Both the position numbers and the translations under genes were made by a program. This document shows, in pieces, positions 62,884-64,000 of a stretch of 64,000 nucleotides of DNA. Each line of letters starts with the position of its first letter. Position 1 is the first letter of the stretch. The notes beneath the pieces were generated by a model. It saw only the letters and a program-made list of their open reading frames with translations. It was not told the origin of the DNA and made no database searches. The stretch spans positions 3,968,001 to 4,032,000 of the forward strand of contig NZ_CP063400.1 of NCBI RefSeq assembly GCF_021729865.1, in the 5' to 3' direction. Origin of the DNA: Hydrogenophaga sp. SL48 (lineage in GTDB: Bacteria > Pseudomonadota > Gammaproteobacteria > Burkholderiales > Burkholderiaceae_C).

Positions 62884-64000
62884 TCACAAATGTGTGGCTG
62901 GAGGCAGGTAGTGGGCACACAGTGCCTCAAAACGGTCCAAGGCCGGCGCGGCGCAGCGCTCGTCTTCCAGGATTTCCGCCACAGCAGGGGCCATCGCTGC
63001 GGCTCTTCTTGCATCGAGGAACAGGGCGCGCCAGCGTCGGGCCAGGACGTCTTCCACCGTGTGTGCGTGCTCACATCGAACCGCATGCCGGACCATGGCC
63101 TCGGTCAGACCCAGTCCCAGGTCGCGCGCGCCACCCGGGCACCGGGCGACCTGGGGCGCCTGGGCACCATACATATGTGGTCCAGGCGCCTGGTGCAAGG
63201 GCGTGGTGGGGGTCGACGCATCGGTTGCGCCGACCAGGGTGTGGTGTTCGCTCAATCCGCCTGCGCGCGCTGGCAAGAGCCCACCGGCAAAACAACGCGC
63301 GAGCACGTCCTCGGCCATGGCACGGTAGGTGGTCCATTTGCCACCGGTGACCGTGACCAGTCCGTTGCCGTCGACCACGATGGTGTGCTCGCGCGACAGC
63401 ACCTTGGTGCCACCTTCGGCGGTGGACGGTGGCGCCACCAGGGGGCGCAGCCCCACCCAGATGCTGCGAATGTCCTCGGTGCGAACCGGGCGGCTCAGCA
63501 CCCTGCCCGCTTCGCCCAGGATGAAATCGAGCTCCTCGGAAAACGCCTGGGGCTCACGCGGCAGATCCTGGCGCGGCGTGTCGGTGGTGCCGAGGATCAG
63601 CTTGCCCAGCCACGGCACAGCAAACAGCACGCGACCGTCGCGGGTCTTGGGCACCAGCAGGGCGTGATCGCCCGGCATGAATTCGCGGTCCACCACGACG
63701 TGCACGCCCTGACTGGGGCTGACCATGCGCTCGGGCAGCGGGTCCTGCCCCACCCGGCAGGCCTTGGCGCGCAGATCGTCCACCCAGACCCCGGTGGCAT
63801 TCACCACGCACCGGGCCCTGACGCGATGGAGATCGCCGGTGAACACGTCACGCACGTCGAGTTCGGTCAGGGAGGGAGAGGCATCGGCAAGGCGCTGGAT
63901 GCCGGTGACCTGCGCGTAGTTGATCACCCGAGCGCCTGCGGCCTCTGCGGTGAGCGCCAGCGCCAGCGCCAGGCGGGCGTCGTCAAACTGTCCGTCCCAA
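62884..64000 (-). CDS. glpD: FAD-dependent glycerol-3-phosphate dehydrogenase, N-terminus outside window
   Basis: The C-terminal 372 or so residues are present, and the frame is open to base 64000, so the N-terminal FAD GxGxxG motif is not visible. Seen: CVVNATGVWVDDLRAKACRV, PSQGVHVVVDREFMPGDHALLVPKTRDGRVLFAVPWLGKLILGTTDTP in family order, GLRPLV, SREHTIVVDGNGLVTVTGGKWTTYRAMAEDV, and the C-terminal helical domain typical of GlpD. Oxidises sn-glycerol 3-phosphate to dihydroxyacetone phosphate at the inner membrane, passing electrons to quinone. Confidence 0.95.
   Translation of the reverse strand, partial: WDGQFDDARLALALALTAEAAGARVINYAQVTGIQRLADASPSLTELDVRDVFTGDLHRVRARCVVNATGVWVDDLRAKACRVGQDPLPERMVSPSQGVHVVVDREFMPGDHALLVPKTRDGRVLFAVPWLGKLILGTTDTPRQDLPREPQAFSEELDFILGEAGRVLSRPVRTEDIRSIWVGLRPLVAPPSTAEGGTKVLSREHTIVVDGNGLVTVTGGKWTTYRAMAEDVLARCFAGGLLPARAGGLSEHHTLVGATDASTPTTPLHQAPGPHMYGAQAPQVARCPGGARDLGLGLTEAMVRHAVRCEHAHTVEDVLARRWRALFLDARRAAAMAPAVAEILEDERCAAPALDRFEALCAHYLPPATHL

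Overview
High-GC window (about two thirds G+C by eye) from a betaproteobacterium of the order Burkholderiales. Gene content points to the family Comamonadaceae, perhaps a Hydrogenophaga-like species: LivFGHM-type ABC modules with CoA ligases, a Bug/TctC binding protein, a DUF1840 protein, Psd and PurT neighbours, and a dispersed hairpin-rich intergenic repeat. The taxonomic call is inference.

Layout. 1-1906: MacB-type exporter (5' end outside the window). 2107-6379: small membrane protein, purT, psd, then a NodI/NodJ-like ABC-2 pair. 6504-10877: unknown small protein, YbdK ligase, cation/proton antiporter, large lipoprotein. 10954-15365: DUF2059 protein, methyltransferase, K+ channel, SrkA kinase, and an OhrR-Ohr peroxide-defence pair with two palindromic operator half-sites. 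15545-17428: 2OG-Fe(II) oxygenase and a flippase-like membrane protein. 17597-22549: four tightly overlapping genes in the order methyltransferase, 6-TM histidine kinase, receiver-kinase, receiver; this is the architecture of the Ralstonia phcBSRQ quorum-sensing operon. 22719-30073: htpG, a LysR/alcohol dehydrogenase divergent pair, a lipase-like hydrolase, a pseudouridine synthase and a small lipoprotein. 30220-35382: a Crp-type regulator, a UbiA-family prenyltransferase and a 1157-residue membrane protein whose C-terminal domain carries a DxDDTA terpene-cyclase-like motif.

35719-53493 is an aromatic-acid uptake and catabolism region. It holds an acyl-CoA synthetase, LivG, LivH, LivM, a substrate-binding protein, LivF, a PaaK-like protein and a Bug protein. 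These are followed by an aerobic 2-aminobenzoyl-CoA (anthranilate) operon: monooxygenase/reductase, MarR regulator, enoyl-CoA hydratase, acyl-CoA dehydrogenase, CoA ligase and a RidA-family protein. Uptake, CoA activation, ring hydroxylation/reduction and beta-oxidation-like steps are thus encoded side by side.

53611-62671 is the spc and alpha ribosomal protein operons on the minus strand (rplN to rplQ) with secY, rpmJ, rpoA, a damaged infA copy and an initiator tRNA directly after rplQ. A strong sigma70 promoter lies upstream of rplN. The window ends inside a glycerol-3-phosphate dehydrogenase gene.

A 75-100 bp repeat with three small hairpins occurs at least 13 times. Its C-rich end nearly always abuts a stop codon, two copies provide the ribosome binding site of the next gene, and one copy lies in frame inside a coding sequence.
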